Below are positions 1-10,976 of a DNA stretch of 64,000 bases, one piece after another (position 1 is the first letter of the stretch; every line of letters starts with the position of its first letter). Below the pieces are notes generated by a model that was not told the origin of the DNA, did not search any database, and saw only the letters and a program-made list of their open reading frames with translations. Made by a program: the position numbers and the translations under genes. Origin of the DNA: Bursaphelenchus xylophilus (Eukaryota > Nematoda > Chromadorea > Rhabditida > Aphelenchoididae); contig CAJFCV020000006.1 in the NCBI GenBank assembly GCA_904066235.2, positions 6,758,001 through 6,822,000 of the forward strand, written 5' to 3'.

Positions 1-1083
1 GATGCTATGAAACCATCTACATCTCGACCCATACCTGCACGGAATGTGGAGAGTTTATATGCAAAAATAAACAGAAACGCGGTGAACAAGAAGATTAACG
101 AAGCCAGCACTTCTTTGCATCCTCCCGGCCTTCAATTATTGCCTCAGGCAGTTAGCTATTCGATCCCTTCTACATCGATTCAAGTGCAACCGACACCCGC
201 AATAGTTCCAAGTAATACGCCCGTGTTTGATCCAAATTATCAATACGACGAGAGTGGATCTGGAAGTATAACATCAAATGGGAGCAGAAACCCCTCTTAC
301 AAGTACTTAACTGTACGAGAAACATTAGGAGCCATTCGAGAACGGATTCGAGCAAGGGAAGAGGGGTAAGAATAAGTCGAAATTACCATATTCAGGGGCG
401 TAGCTAGGGGTTGGTGTGGGGTGGGGGACGGTACCCACCCCCTCCACGGAATTTTTGATCAGCTGCTTCCCCGGCCATATTCGCAGTTTTAGTATATTGG
501 AGACTCCGAGAGTAGGCCGAGAACACTACTATTCCACAATAAACAATGATTATGAGACAGTAAAAGACTTGCGACCTCTGAATGTCGTGACGGACACAAA
601 GACGAACCCCCGACCCCCCACTTCGCCTGTTCCCAATCATATTCCGACAATGGTAAGGAGTTTTCCATGTTATCAAGAACCGGCGATCCATCTAATCCAA
701 TCTCACTACTCCCAACCGAAACCCATAATCATCTCGTTGGCCGGTTTAGCCCGACTAGGGGGTAGTGCACCGGGTAGGCCTCGACGTTGTGTGGAGGATC
801 TAATGTGGTGAAGATTATATACAGTACACTCCGAGGTAATATATTAACTTTCAGACATAAATCGACCTAAGAAACGGTCTCGAATCCCCATTCCAATACA
901 TCGGATTCATCATCAAGTACCTCACACAAAATCTCTTCCTCCAAAAAGTAATTTGAATGCTCGAAGACGAATTCTTGGTCTAGATCTCAAGTCGGATTCC
1001 ACTATTTTCTCGCCGAAAGGTCATGATTATGTTAGTTTAATCGACTTTGGGCCTGAAAAAGGGTGGCCTTTCAATCGCACTTA
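1..1083 (+). CDS. 3' part of an unrecognised gene (partial, exon join uncertain)
   Basis: An open frame runs from the left edge of the window to about position 365. It is low-complexity, rich in Ser and Pro, and ends in a basic helix-like stretch (RETLGAIRERIRARE) next to a good donor (GG|gtaag at 366). A second coding-looking exon begins after the acceptor tttcag at 854. It is rich in Arg, Lys and Pro and ends at a TAA at 1081-1083 after the residues DFGPEKGWPFNRT. The two pieces do not join in phase: the first ends with two codon bases and the second needs one. An exon may therefore be missing, or the roughly 490 bp insert between them may have broken the gene. No family was recognised. The N-terminus lies outside the window. 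Confidence 0.45.
393..811. repeat. Insert beginning with a hAT-like terminal motif
   Basis: The motif CAGGGGCGTAGCT at 393-405 is identical to the reverse complement of the right terminus of the element at 15893-16404. The sequence to about 811 is GC-rich compared with its flanks and carries a spurious open frame. No matching right end was found, so this is a truncated or diverged copy with an uncertain right boundary. It lies between the two coding segments of the first gene. Confidence 0.35.
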
Positions 1084-1625
1084 AGGAGATGAACGCTGTG
1101 ATTATGATGTACAAAAATATTGTAAATAAAATTGTTAAACCTGAACTCGTTATATTAGATAATTGAGCCGAAACGCATTTTAGAACTACTTATTTATTAG
1201 CAGTTTAGTATAATACGATGATATGACAATGTCTAGATCACAACAATGTACAGCAACAGGGGCGTGTCATGATGGTAGTTAATGGTTCTTCGCCGAACTC
1301 CTTCCCCCTTCCTCTAGTCTGATACGGTGAATTCGAACTTGGTCCTTTCTAGTCACAACATTTCTTTGTCGGCTGTTCTCCCGTTTTCTCTTCTGACGGC
1401 ATCGTCGGAGATTACAAAATGTTCAAAAGATCATCAACATCTCGCGTCAAGAAACGTCTCGCCACGACAACAAAACATTTCAACAAATTTGCGCCAAATT
1501 TTCGACGAAATTGGGTGCGTTGAATTCGAATTCTGAATTTTAATTCAGAGATCTCTGCGCGCGACACATATGCGTGACTTTTCTCGAAAATATTTCCATG
1601 TAATCCGAAGTGCAAGTTTTGAAAA

Positions 1626-2407
1626 ATGTTGAAAAGACGGTCCACAGTTGTTATCAGCGAGCCCAGCAGTAGGTTTTGCTGCTGAGTTTTAAACTTTTTA
1701 ATCATAAATGTTCAGCAAGCAAAAAAGTGAAGTTGGATAACAAGAAAGCTTTGACTGAGACCCAATATCTTCGAGAAAAGGTAAAGCGACTGGAGTTACA
1801 GCTACGGCAGAAGGATGTTTATCTCGAAAACCAAGCGAAATTAAAAGTATCAGCAATTCAATATAAAGCTCGGAGAGACCGAGAGATTGAGGTAAGCGAG
1901 TATTATTGGATTTACGAAGTTTAGGCTCTAAAAAAAGAGAAAGAAAGATGGAAGGTGGCAACGGATTATCGTAAAGATGTTCAACAGTATAACAGAACCC
2001 TCGATCCTTGCCGGAGTGTTTGTGGATGGTCAATTCCATCTCTTGATGTGCTCAAGAAGAAGATGAAAGAGGCAAAACAGTTCTGCAAAGAATCTCCTGA
2101 ATGGGATTTCAATATTCTTCCAAATGCTCCGGCGAGTCGTTCTGAAATCTATGTCCCTAAACTTTTGCCGGGAGATCATGAAGGTCGGTTGTTCCATTGG
2201 GGGATGAAGGATGTGTTTGCCATAAATATCTATGGAAAAAAGACCCAAGACACCGTATATCGATGTACTCCGTTGCCCAAACGATACTTGAGACTTCGTC
2301 CAAGGATGGTGACTTACGGACATTATTCGATGAATGAGAACGACGCCTTATCCATGAGAATACCGAGGAGGAGACGAAATTGGTTCAGTCGAGCTTATCT
2401 TGCCTGA
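1626..2407 (+). CDS. Unrecognised basic coiled-coil protein
   Basis: Three exons join in frame: 1626-1668, 1716-1891 and 1925-2407, giving 233 residues. The first exon codes for MLKRRSTVVISEPSS. The introns are 47 and 33 nt with consensus GT-AG ends. Residues about 20-80 are a charged heptad-like helix (LREKVKRLELQLRQK), followed by a globular part with WSIPSLDVLKKKMKEA and a strongly basic C-terminus (RIPRRRRNWFSRAYLA). No family was recognised. The stop codon is 119 bp upstream of the XPC start on the same strand, a spacing typical of nematode operons, so co-transcription is possible. The start was chosen because this is the only upstream ATG that splices in phase to the coiled-coil exon. 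Confidence 0.6.
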
Positions 2408-2526
2408 GGAATTTGTGTGATAATGTTTATTTATAAACATATTTTTGTCGACATTAGCGCTCTTTTAGTTGTCGTTTCCATCGACGGTTATTAAGAGGTT
2501 GTAAAAATTTTTACAATTGTCGTGAG

Positions 2527-5500
2527 ATGGATGAGGGAGTTGAAAACGCTGCCCCAAGAAGGTCTATCAGACGAAAGACAATCAAAAGACCCAGTCCGAT
2601 AAAAGGTTTAGATGGGGAAGATGAAGAAATGAAGAAACCCAGGAGAAGAAAAGTTTCCTCTTTACACTTGGAAGAATTAAATGAGCCCTTGGTGTGTTAA
2701 CAAATAATGGAGTAATACATCCTTAGGAAAGCACAAGCGGATCTGATTACGAAGAAAAGAAAACGACCAGAAAAAGTAAAGCTAGAGGAGCCCTACGGAG
2801 TAAAAGGGATGGAAACCCAAGTTCAAAGACAGAAGGGGGAAAAGGAAAAGCAAGAAAGAGAACGAAGGAGACGAATACTAAGGCATTCAAAGACACCAAA
2901 GTGAGTTTTGTTAAATTTGCATTACTTATGGTTTAGGAAGAAATCGGCTTTAAGATTCAGTCCAAAAGTTCCGGATCCCAGGAAGATCATAAAGAACCAG
3001 AAGACGATGACAACTCGGAAGTGAGTCAAAAACTTTAGAATAAGTTAAGTATCAGCACGAATTCGAAGACATGGAGCCCGAATTACCTGAATTGGAAGCT
3101 CCTAGAATGTGGACAGAGATTTTGGCTCAAGAACCTGGCTCTTCTAAGCAAGAAGACGTCATGGACGACAGTGGGACTGACGATGAGTCTGACGATGACA
3201 AATGGCATGATATAGAAAACACCAAACTACCTGCCCCAACGGTTGAAGTGAAGTTGAAGAAAGAGGATTTGGAGAGAAAGGAGGATAGGATAATTAGAGC
3301 TGAGATTGAGAAGATTCTTCGGGAAAGAACTGAGGACATTTCTAAGGTCGGTTTTACAGCTGTTTTTATTGGTTATTATGGATTTAGGTGGTATTTGTCT
3401 CAATGATTGGACATGGAAGATATCTAATGAAGGTTATGCTCTCTGTATTGGACGATAAAACATGGAATCCTGAATGGTCAGAAAAGTTGGAAGATAAAAT
3501 AAAATATGGAGTTTTGGACGAGGAAATTTTGGGCGAATTTAAAGAACAGTTGCAGAACATCTCGGAAAATGTAAAGATCTCAGACCAGGCAGAAAGATTC
3601 AAGGATTTATACAGTCAGAGAAGTTATTACGACCAGCGCGATCTGGGTACTGTAAGTGTATGGACTTGCACAATATGGTCCTAGGTATTGGCCTTGTTCT
3701 TAATGAGATCTGAGGTGGATATTAGAATTGGTATCGCATTTGATGTTCCGGTGATTCCTCCATTGAAAAATGCGAAGAAAAAAGAGAATTTGTCTTATAA
3801 AGGACCATATTATTTTATTGAATATTGGTGCGAAACCGGAAAAAAACACATTTGTAAGTTATTTTAAGGTTACAAGCACTGCCTAAATTTTATTCATGCC
3901 TTTTCTTAGACTCAGGGGTTCCTGCACAAGACCGGTACACGAAAAAAGAAATTGCTTCAGATGATCTGAAATCTTCCCATTAATTGTTTTTGAAACCTTG
4001 CAGTACCTCTTGCGTAGTATTATGCTCTAACATGACCCTAACTTTTAAATCTCGGAGGCCTGACTGCATAGAGCCGTTCGGTCTTTACCATTGCATCTCA
4101 CATAGTCAATACGGCAATGTTTACTCTTCAGCGGAACCATTAGAAAAATTGAAGTACAGGGTGGTTCAGCTAAGTTCGCGGATGTAAAATGCTTATAACT
4201 TTTTATAGGATTGTTCAATTTTTATGACCAATACCTCATTTTATTCCTTAGTAGTTACCATTTTGTTTAAAAAAAATATCATTAAAAATAATCAGTCCTA
4301 CGTCGAGTTATGATCCTTCAAAGTCAAACATGCTTTTTCACGTAAATTTTTAAGAAATTTATGGATTTTTTCGGATTTTCAGATTTTTTTGATTCCATCG
4401 TATTCTACGCAAAATTCTATGACTTCTGAAGCCCACTTACAATTTACAATTATCGACCGGTCGAAAGTTATAAGCGATTTTCGAGATTTTTCGGAAATTT
4501 TCAGATTGAAGCGTGAAAAGGCAAGTTTGACTTTGAAGGGTCATAACTCGACGTAGGATTGATCATTTTTAATCATCTTTTTTTTATACAAAATGGTAAC
4601 TACTAAGGAATAAAATGAGCTATTGCTCATAAAAATTGAGCCATCCTATAAAAAGTTATAAGCATTTTACATCCGCGAACTTACGAGGGAATGGTCTGAA
4701 CTTCCCCCAACGTTTAGGAAAATGACTAGTACAGGTGGATAAAGCAGGTCAACTTTGGTGAAAAGAGCCATTTTCCAGCTGCGAAATAAGCCTAGCCGAC
4801 GAGAAAAATCGACCGAAAGTTGCTCAAAAATTTGCTCTTTCTCTTCCCTCGGAAAAGAAGAGCGGTGTCCAGTGGTTCGGTTAGCCGAGTGGATAGAGCA
4901 TCCGCTCGATATTCTTTTGGGGGTTGGTTCGATTCCGGGGTCTCGCGAAGGACGGTGATAAGGCTTTGATGAGCAAGATCAAACTCTAACAACCCAAAAA
5001 AATATTTTGCCATTTTTATACGTTTTATAGAGGCATTATAACAAAACAATAGTCGTCAACAAATGAATTTTTGGGTGCTTCCGGACCTTCAAAGCAATGG
5101 AACGTCGAATTTATACTCGTTTGGTGATAGACTTGACTTTGAAAAAGACAAAATATTTTTTTTTGGGTTGTTAGAGTTTGATCTTGCTCATCAAAGCCTT
5201 ATCACCGCACGTCAAACTGAGATAAGCTAAAACAGTCCGGTGAATGGATTGGCAATTTGCGAAAAAAAGACTCGAAAAAACGTTTTGTCGAGGAAGAAAT
5301 GGGGAATTTTTGGGGCGAGAGAGTACGCTTTTGCGTGTCTTTTTTCTCTCTTTCTCTGCGAAATCAAGACGAAGTGTAAAAAACCAATAGCGAAAGGTCT
5401 ATTCCGGTCACCGGACTCCTCAGTTTGACGTGCACCGTCCTTCGCGAGACCCCGGAATCGAACCAACCCCCAAAAGAATATCGAGCGGATGCTCTATCCA

Positions 5501-7241
5501 CTCGGCTAACCGAACCACTGGACACCGCTCTTCTTTTCCGAGGGAAGAGAAAGAGCAAATTTTTGAGCAACTTTCGGTCGATTTTTCTCGTCGGCTAGGC
5601 TTATTTCGCAGCTGGAAAATGGCTCTTTTTACCAAAGTTGACCTGCTCTATCCACCTGTACTAGTCATTTCTCTAAACGTTGGGGGAAGTTCAGACCATT
5701 CCCTCGTTAGCTGAACCACCCTGTATTGTTGCGCAATTACAGTAATAAAAAATGACCAAGTTGATGCGGTTTTTATTACAGATTCTAGGTCTAGAGGTTT
5801 TTTTGTTGGATTTTCGAGATATTTCAATTGGGGCATTGTGTTCGCGAACCTCGCACATTAAATACGTTTTTGACTATGTTCACGAATGCAATCGTAAACA
5901 TATGGCTCTGCGCCATCAGGTTTCCGAGGTATAAAAACTTGTGTTTAATTTCAGGCCATTTGAAGCAATTCTGCGTGTGTGTTTTCATTTTCCGTGTAGT
6001 TAGGGCTCTCTAGTCTAATTGTAAGAAACAACGTGGTTTAATTGTTTTAGGCATTAATTTGGAAACAATGAAGATGGGAGACGCAGAAGGGCTTGAGAAG
6101 TCATGGAAACGAGAGTGCCACTATGTTTTCACCTTCGATAAAGATAAGGATAAATTTACGGAATCTAAACTCGTGTTTTAGATATGAAAGTTAAGGATCT
6201 AAGTGGAATTTATTGTCAAGATTATCTAAAGTTGGCGTTCAGAAAAGGTCGGCACACTCAAGGTTTTCTTCAGGAAGTTTTGTCATCTTCCGTGAGTTGA
6301 ATTAGGATCTAATTTTACATAAACAGCTCCTTAAACCGGATTCCCAGATAGATTTGGAGGAAGATGAACAAATAAAGAAGCACTTGCTCTCCCAGCCGAT
6401 GCCAAAGTCCTTAAATGAATTTAAAAATCATCCATTGCAAGTTTATTTGGATTGGCAAGGTATAATACTATTATAGATATGTCCTCGAAAAAGATCTTTT
6501 GAAGTTCGAGGCTATATATCCCAAGGATATTAAGTCGTTTGGCGAAGTCAGAGGTCATAAAATTTACCCCCGAGAAGCGGTTCATGTCCTCCAAGGGGAA
6601 CTTAACTGGATTCGAATGGCCAGATCTGTAAAAGTAAGTGAATATTACAGTTATTTATGTCGAAATTACAATCAGGAAGGCGAGGAACCTTTCAAAGTCG
6701 TCAAAGCAAGACCGAAGCTGAGTATTCCAGTGGAAGAGAGAGTCCCTTTGTTTTTGAATACCTTCGGATATTGGCAGACTGAACCTTATGTACCACAAAA
6801 AGTTGTAAATGTAAGTGGTGAAATGATGTGTAAAATATTTTGATTTAGGGAAAAATACCAAGGAATGAATACGGTAATGTGTATATGTATCAGCCAGACA
6901 TGGTGCCCGAGGGATGTGTTCATCTGAAGCTGAATGGAATTCAGAACATCAGCCGCCAATTGGGAGTGGATGCGGTCCCTGCTGTAGTCGGATGGGAGTT
7001 TAGTGGAGGAAGGAATCATCCTTTGTAAGTTCGGGAATATTGATCATTTATTTTAAGATTGGAGGGTTGTGTGGTTTTAAAAGAACATGAACAAGCATTA
7101 AGAGATGCCTGGAGTGAATGGAACGAGATAAGAGAACAGAAAAAAATACAGAAAACTGAAGACAGGATGGTCACCTTGTGGAAGCGGTTTGTAAGAGGAA
7201 AAATCCTGCTCGAGAAGATGAAGAAAAAGTATAAAATCTAA
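2527..7241 (+). CDS. xpc-1: XPC/Rad4 nucleotide-excision-repair damage sensor
   Basis: XPC binds DNA lesions in the nucleus and starts global-genome excision repair. Exons: 2527-2691, 2727-2900, 2937-3020, 3056-3346, 3388-3651, 3685-3853, 6051-6143, 6182-6291, 6327-6436, 6477-6633, 6676-6810, 6849-7024, 7058-7241 (703 residues). The acidic/basic N-terminus is followed by the transglutaminase-like fold (VLALFLMRSEVDIRIG, then KHICINLETM across the large intron). The BHD1-3 DNA-binding domains follow: NHPLYVLEKDLLKFEAIYP, the near-invariant FGYWQTEPYVP, then IPRNEYGNVYMYQPDMVPEG. The protein is shorter than human XPC (940 residues), with most loss in the N-terminus. Intron 3854-6050 holds nested repeats. 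Intron 6437-6476 uses a GC donor, and 6144-6181 needs an AT donor or a base error. The family call is secure; those two junctions are inferred from phase and homology. Confidence 0.93.
4172..4682. mobile_element. Nested foldback MITE A
   Basis: The left end AAGTTCGCGGATGTAAAATG mirrors the right end at about 4663-4682. Long complementary arms continue inward, for example 4309-4345 (tcgagttatgatccttcaaa) against 4515-4555. It interrupts the left arm of the outer element between CAGCT and ACGAGGG. The intact right arm of the outer element reads continuously at the equivalent place, which proves insertion after the outer element had formed. Confidence 0.8.
4881..4936 (+). other. tRNA-like sequence with A and B boxes (left arm)
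   Basis: TTAGCCGAGTGG (4881-4892) fits the Pol III A box and GGTTCGATTCC (4926-4936) fits the B box, at tRNA-like spacing. I could not fold a convincing acceptor stem or T-stem, so it is not called a functional tRNA. It looks like the head of a tRNA-derived SINE or a decayed tRNA carried by the foldback element. Confidence 0.6.
4954..5206. mobile_element. Nested foldback MITE B
   Basis: GGTGATAAGGCTTTGATGAG at 4954 is mirrored by the sequence ending in CCTTATCACC at 5206, with arms of about 60 nt including an aacaacccaaaaaaatattt stretch and its complement. The element splits the motif ggtgcacgtc, which is intact in the inverted copy near 5425-5440. It is therefore a separate, later insertion into the outer element. 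Confidence 0.75.
5454..5509 (-). other. tRNA-like sequence with A and B boxes (right arm, opposite strand)
   Basis: This is the mirror copy of the left-arm tRNA-like segment. The B box lies at 5454-5464 and the A box at 5498-5509, read on the minus strand. The box sequences are unchanged between the arms. Confidence 0.6.
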
Positions 7242-8799
7242 TGACGAATATGTCTTCTAACATGAATAACGTGTAAAACAGCTTTGACCGGTTACTTGTT
7301 TGTTATTACCTTATGGTGAATTGTTGAATAATATATATTGATGTAACTCTTGTATTGGGAAAGGAAGTTGTTCACAAAATGCTGTTATGTTCCAGAAGTG
7401 GTAACATTTTTCCTCGGAAAAGATAATTACAAAGAATGCTATTTTCTCCCAGAAAGCATAGTTTGATAAAAATAAGGCACGGAAGTAGCCAAAAACTATT
7501 GAAAGAAGAATAACGTTGTCATTTTTCGAGCTAGAAGAACGAAACTTGGTAGGATCATACTTACGAGCGTAATGAATAATTCGGCTGGCGGATTTGGTTT
7601 GTAGATGCCCTAAGGGCGAAATATCCTTAAAATACCAAAAAAACGCACTGTGATTGTAATCATAACTCAGCTTAACGAATAAGATGAAATTTGACCATCT
7701 TGAGAATCGAATTTGACGCACATAGACAAGAAGAAATTTGTCAATACGATCATGTAACCTGCACTTCTGGGTTGCAGAAGTTTTAAAAATGAGATTTTTT
7801 CAATTGTCATCGGGAAGTTTATACTGCGGGGTTCCTTACAATATTTATATGTTCTGAAAGCAAGCTTTTTACTCTACTGTCGTACCAAATTTCAGCCTTG
7901 TAGCGCAAACGGCTAGCGAGATATTGAGAGAAAAATCAAACGCATTCCGAAAAAAATTGAAAAAGTCGCGGAGATCGGTTGTGTCCCAAAAGTACAGAAT
8001 GCCGTGCCTAGTGCTCGCCTTCAACTTGTTTAAAGCAAGTTGAAAGCCACAAGAGGGTTGTTTGTATTACCATTAGGGCACGAACTTTCAAAAAGAAGAT
8101 TTCAAAAATATTGAAAAATTCGGCGTAGTGAAGATACATCAAGCCTCGCAATAACGCATCAGCTGGAGATTTAGTGCGCGAATGCACCCTTTTTTCGACG
8201 AGGCGAAACATTTTGCTGCGACGACCCGCCGTTATTTTCTCGACAGACTAAATTTCTGTAACACTTGTGTGGAGTTTAAAAAAATAAAAGAAGCTACGAT
8301 GCTCGCAATCGAATAAGAAAATTCTAATCCCCATCTATGCCAACTTTTATAAAAATCTGAGCGTCGCACTTGTTATAGTGGGAAAAGACTACACCGAAAA
8401 TCGAAAAAAAACGGCCCGCTGACCACCCCTAGTCCCCACAACGAAAACTACATGAAAAATTTGTTGGCATTCTGTCTTTTTTGATGAGATCACAAAAAAA
8501 AATTGGAAGATTGCTGTGTTGTTGGTGTTTTATCCTTTGTTTGCGGTATGAAATGCAGGGTGGTCCAGTCCATTTTTGTGGCCCGATTTGAATTGGCTAT
8601 AATAACTTCTTTATTTTTCGGCCGAATCTTAAGTTACTTTTTTCCTTAATATTCAGAATCTCCACAAAAAACTATAAATTCTTAGTTCACCTTTTCGGTT
8701 GTTAGAATCGTCTCTCCGAAAATGAAATACATGGACCACCCTGAAGATTCGCGTTATTCTTGTATTCCTTGCTTTATGTTTATTCAGTTTAGGTGAAAA
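7242..8799. other. Intergenic region, no supported gene
   Basis: Between XPC and RPN13 the open frames are short, AT-rich and match no family. A minus-strand open frame of 136 codons at 7311-7721 has no protein-like composition. The 8130-8260 stretch resembles the core of the element at 41045-41925 (shared tgctgcgac followed by ccgccgttattttc). A MITE occupies 8556-8743. The sequence ttcagtttag just before the ATG at 8800 could be a trans-splice acceptor. Confidence 0.5.
8556..8743. mobile_element. Short MITE with CAGGGTGGTCCA termini
   Basis: CAGGGTGGTCCA at 8556-8567 is exactly mirrored by TGGACCACCCTG at 8732-8743. The element is 188 bp with no coding capacity. The termini begin like those of the elements at 4157 and 41045 (CAGGGTGG), which suggests one superfamily, although no TA duplication is visible here. 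It lies 57 bp upstream of the RPN13 start. Confidence 0.75.
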
Positions 8800-10095
8800 A
8801 TGAGTGTTTTGTTTGCCAATACGCGTGCTAGTCATGGTTCCAGCTCTGGGAATCTGTTGGAATTCAAGGTAATTATGACAGTTTCCTTGATTTTAATTGT
8901 GTTTTTAGGCTGGAAGAACCATTTTGGAAACAGGGTCTTCCCCAGAAAAAAGAAAAGTTGTGTCCGATAAAACCAAGGGCCTTGTCTTCATCAAGCAAAC
9001 TCCCGACCAATTGGTTCATTTCTGCTGGAAGAATCGGGAGAAGAATACTACAGATCTTGTAAGTGCCGTGACTTTTATTCTGATTTGTTTAGGACTTGAT
9101 TATTTTTCCGGGTGACACCGAATTCATCAAGATCAAGGAGTGCGCTGATGGAAGAATGTATATGCTGAAGTTCAAGAGCTGTGAAGACCATAAACTGTTC
9201 TGGCTTCAAGACAGTAACACCGACAAGGACGAAAAGGTGTGCAAGAAGGTGGGTATATTAATAACACTTTGTTATGATTTTGGGTACCTATTTTACGATA
9301 ATATTTCAGGTAAACGATCTTTTAAACAATCCTCCTTCTAATCGTGCTTCTGCTCGTGGAGGAAGTTCAGAGCGTAATTCTCATGCTCTTTCGGCTCTGA
9401 CTTCAGCCATGGGAGGCGATGAAATGGGGGCTTTGGGTAACATGGATCAGAATCAGATAATGCAGCTATTCTCTTTGATGAATGGAGGCAACCCTGATAT
9501 GCTCCCTCAGCTTCCTCTAACCACTAGAGGGCCTTCTCCGGCAACTTCTTCGGCTCCTGCTCCACTTGAAACTCCAAAAATTAGAAAGCAAGGATCGGGA
9601 GAGAACGTGGAAATAGATGCCGCCACTCTAAATGATATCTTCTCCAATCTCCCCAGAAAGGACAAGCCGTATGTTGAGTTGGCAAAGGTTCTGAACGGCC
9701 CCAACCTCAAGGACACCATTGATAAGAACTCGGCGGATCTTCTTTCCCATCTCCCGACAACTTCTGAGAAGCCGGAAAAAGAATTAGAAAAGTCCCTGAC
9801 CTCGCCTCAATTCCAACAAACCGCTCATTGGTTTGGATCGGCCCTCCATTCCGGCCAATTGGGGGAAGTTATGAGACAGTTTGACCTTCCAGATAGTGCT
9901 GTCAAGGCTGCTCATTCAGGAGGTAAGATGGCATACGGTAATTTTATTCTTCCAGACATTGTTCATTTTGGAAAGGAATTGACTATCGCTTTGAACAAAG
10001 AGGCGGATAAAGCCATCAACGAAGCTGCTGCCAAGGAAGAGAACACTGAATCCAAGAAGGACGATCCCTCGGATGAACAAATGGATCTGGATTAA
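8800..10095 (+). CDS. rpn-13: Proteasomal ubiquitin receptor RPN13/ADRM1
   Basis: This subunit of the 26S regulatory particle binds ubiquitin through an N-terminal PRU domain and recruits the deubiquitinase UCH37 through a C-terminal DEUBAD domain. Exons: 8800-8868, 8909-9058, 9093-9248, 9310-10095 (386 residues; human ADRM1 has 407). The PRU domain is residues 18-130 (LLEFKAGRT, then [17 protein letters not shown], then [14 protein letters not shown] and [19 protein letters not shown]). A Ser/Gly/Met-rich linker follows, then the DEUBAD helices from about residue 270 ([20 protein letters not shown]) and an acidic tail. The start is the only in-frame ATG and gives the expected short N-terminus. 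All junctions are canonical and in phase. Confidence 0.95.
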
Positions 10096-10976
10096 CCAGA
10101 GTATATATTTGTGAATACATTAAACTAATTGTCTGTGAAGGGTTTTGATTGATCATAGGTGATGTAGTCCTGGCGAAGGGTTCACGACCTGTCGAATTAA
10201 TTGGCCATTCCTTTGGCGGCAGTCATTGTTGTGACAACAAAAGGAAAGTCAGCCTTTATTAGATGAAATACGAATAAAAAGTAAAGGCGAGTTGAGGGCG
10301 ACTTAATTGTTGCTTTCGATCGGGCCAAGAAGGTGTCGCATTAGCTGGACTCGTTCTTATTTTCAAAATCGCCTTCGTTTTTTACTCAATATTCGAATGG
10401 GTTGTCCGCCGACCCCCTGCGGTGCGCACTCTCGACACATTCCGAGACGCATTTTCGAATACTGTAAAAAAACCGATTTGCATATTATAATTGGAAGTCG
10501 ACTGGCGTTATATTTGTTTAGGGGCGAGAAACGGGGCCCAATCTTCCATTTAATCCAATTCATCAGTGGAATCCCAGGAGAATCTGCTTTTCTCATCACA
10601 CCTCACAGTAATCATAACCCGACTGAATCCAATTTCACTCCGACCACATCTATATTTGGCTACCGGGCCACAGGAGATGCGCAACCCTTAATCCCCGGCG
10701 AACTTTTGTTTGGTTTAATTTGCGGATGGTGTCGTCCCGGCTAATCCTAGTGTTAATAGGTTTTGGCCTGACTATCCACCAGAAACACGATGAAAGCTTA
10801 TCGAAGCCCCTGGGGGCACAAGTGGGCGGGCTCAATTCCCCCAAAACAACCAATCAACGCCGACGGAGATTCAAAAAAGGGGCGGTGCCTAGGACCCACT
10901 GGCCTCCAAATGCCGTTACGTCCGGGATTTTGAGACTTGGACTTTGCGCATTGCTTAGCAAGTCTCCCTGATTTTC
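10096..10976. promoter_or_regulatory. Intergenic region upstream of the PAG-3-like gene
   Basis: There are 881 bp between RPN13 and the zinc-finger gene. It is more GC-rich than average, with open frames on both strands that match nothing. It is the likely location of the promoter of the neural transcription factor downstream. No specific binding site could be supported. Confidence 0.3.

Larger units (their letters stand above)
4157..5723. mobile_element. Outer foldback element (Tc1/mariner-like MITE) hosting two nested insertions
   Basis: The left end CAGGGTGGTTCAGC (4157-4170) is the exact inverse of the right end at 5710-5723. Both are flanked by TA, the target-site duplication of Tc1/mariner-type elements. 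Arms of about 300 nt match in inverted orientation: about 4683-4953 pairs with 5419-5710. The left arm is interrupted by an insertion at 4172-4682, and another insertion lies at 4954-5206. Both arms carry a tRNA-like segment. No transposase is encoded, so this is a non-autonomous element. The whole unit sits in an intron of the XPC gene. Confidence 0.85.

Noticed and set aside
3910..3983. Possible extra XPC exon after ttttcttag at 3909, ending in TAA
   Set aside because: It splices in phase but encodes 25 residues unlike XPC and then stops. Joining 3853 directly to 6051 gives the conserved KHICINLETM, so this is at most a rare isoform.
4868..4960. Functional tRNA gene
   Set aside because: A and B boxes are good, but acceptor and T-stems do not pair, and the copy lies inside a foldback repeat. 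Annotated as tRNA-like only.
7311..7721. 136-codon open frame on the minus strand
   Set aside because: No motif, no splice-consistent neighbours, aromatic-rich composition typical of AT-rich non-coding sequence.
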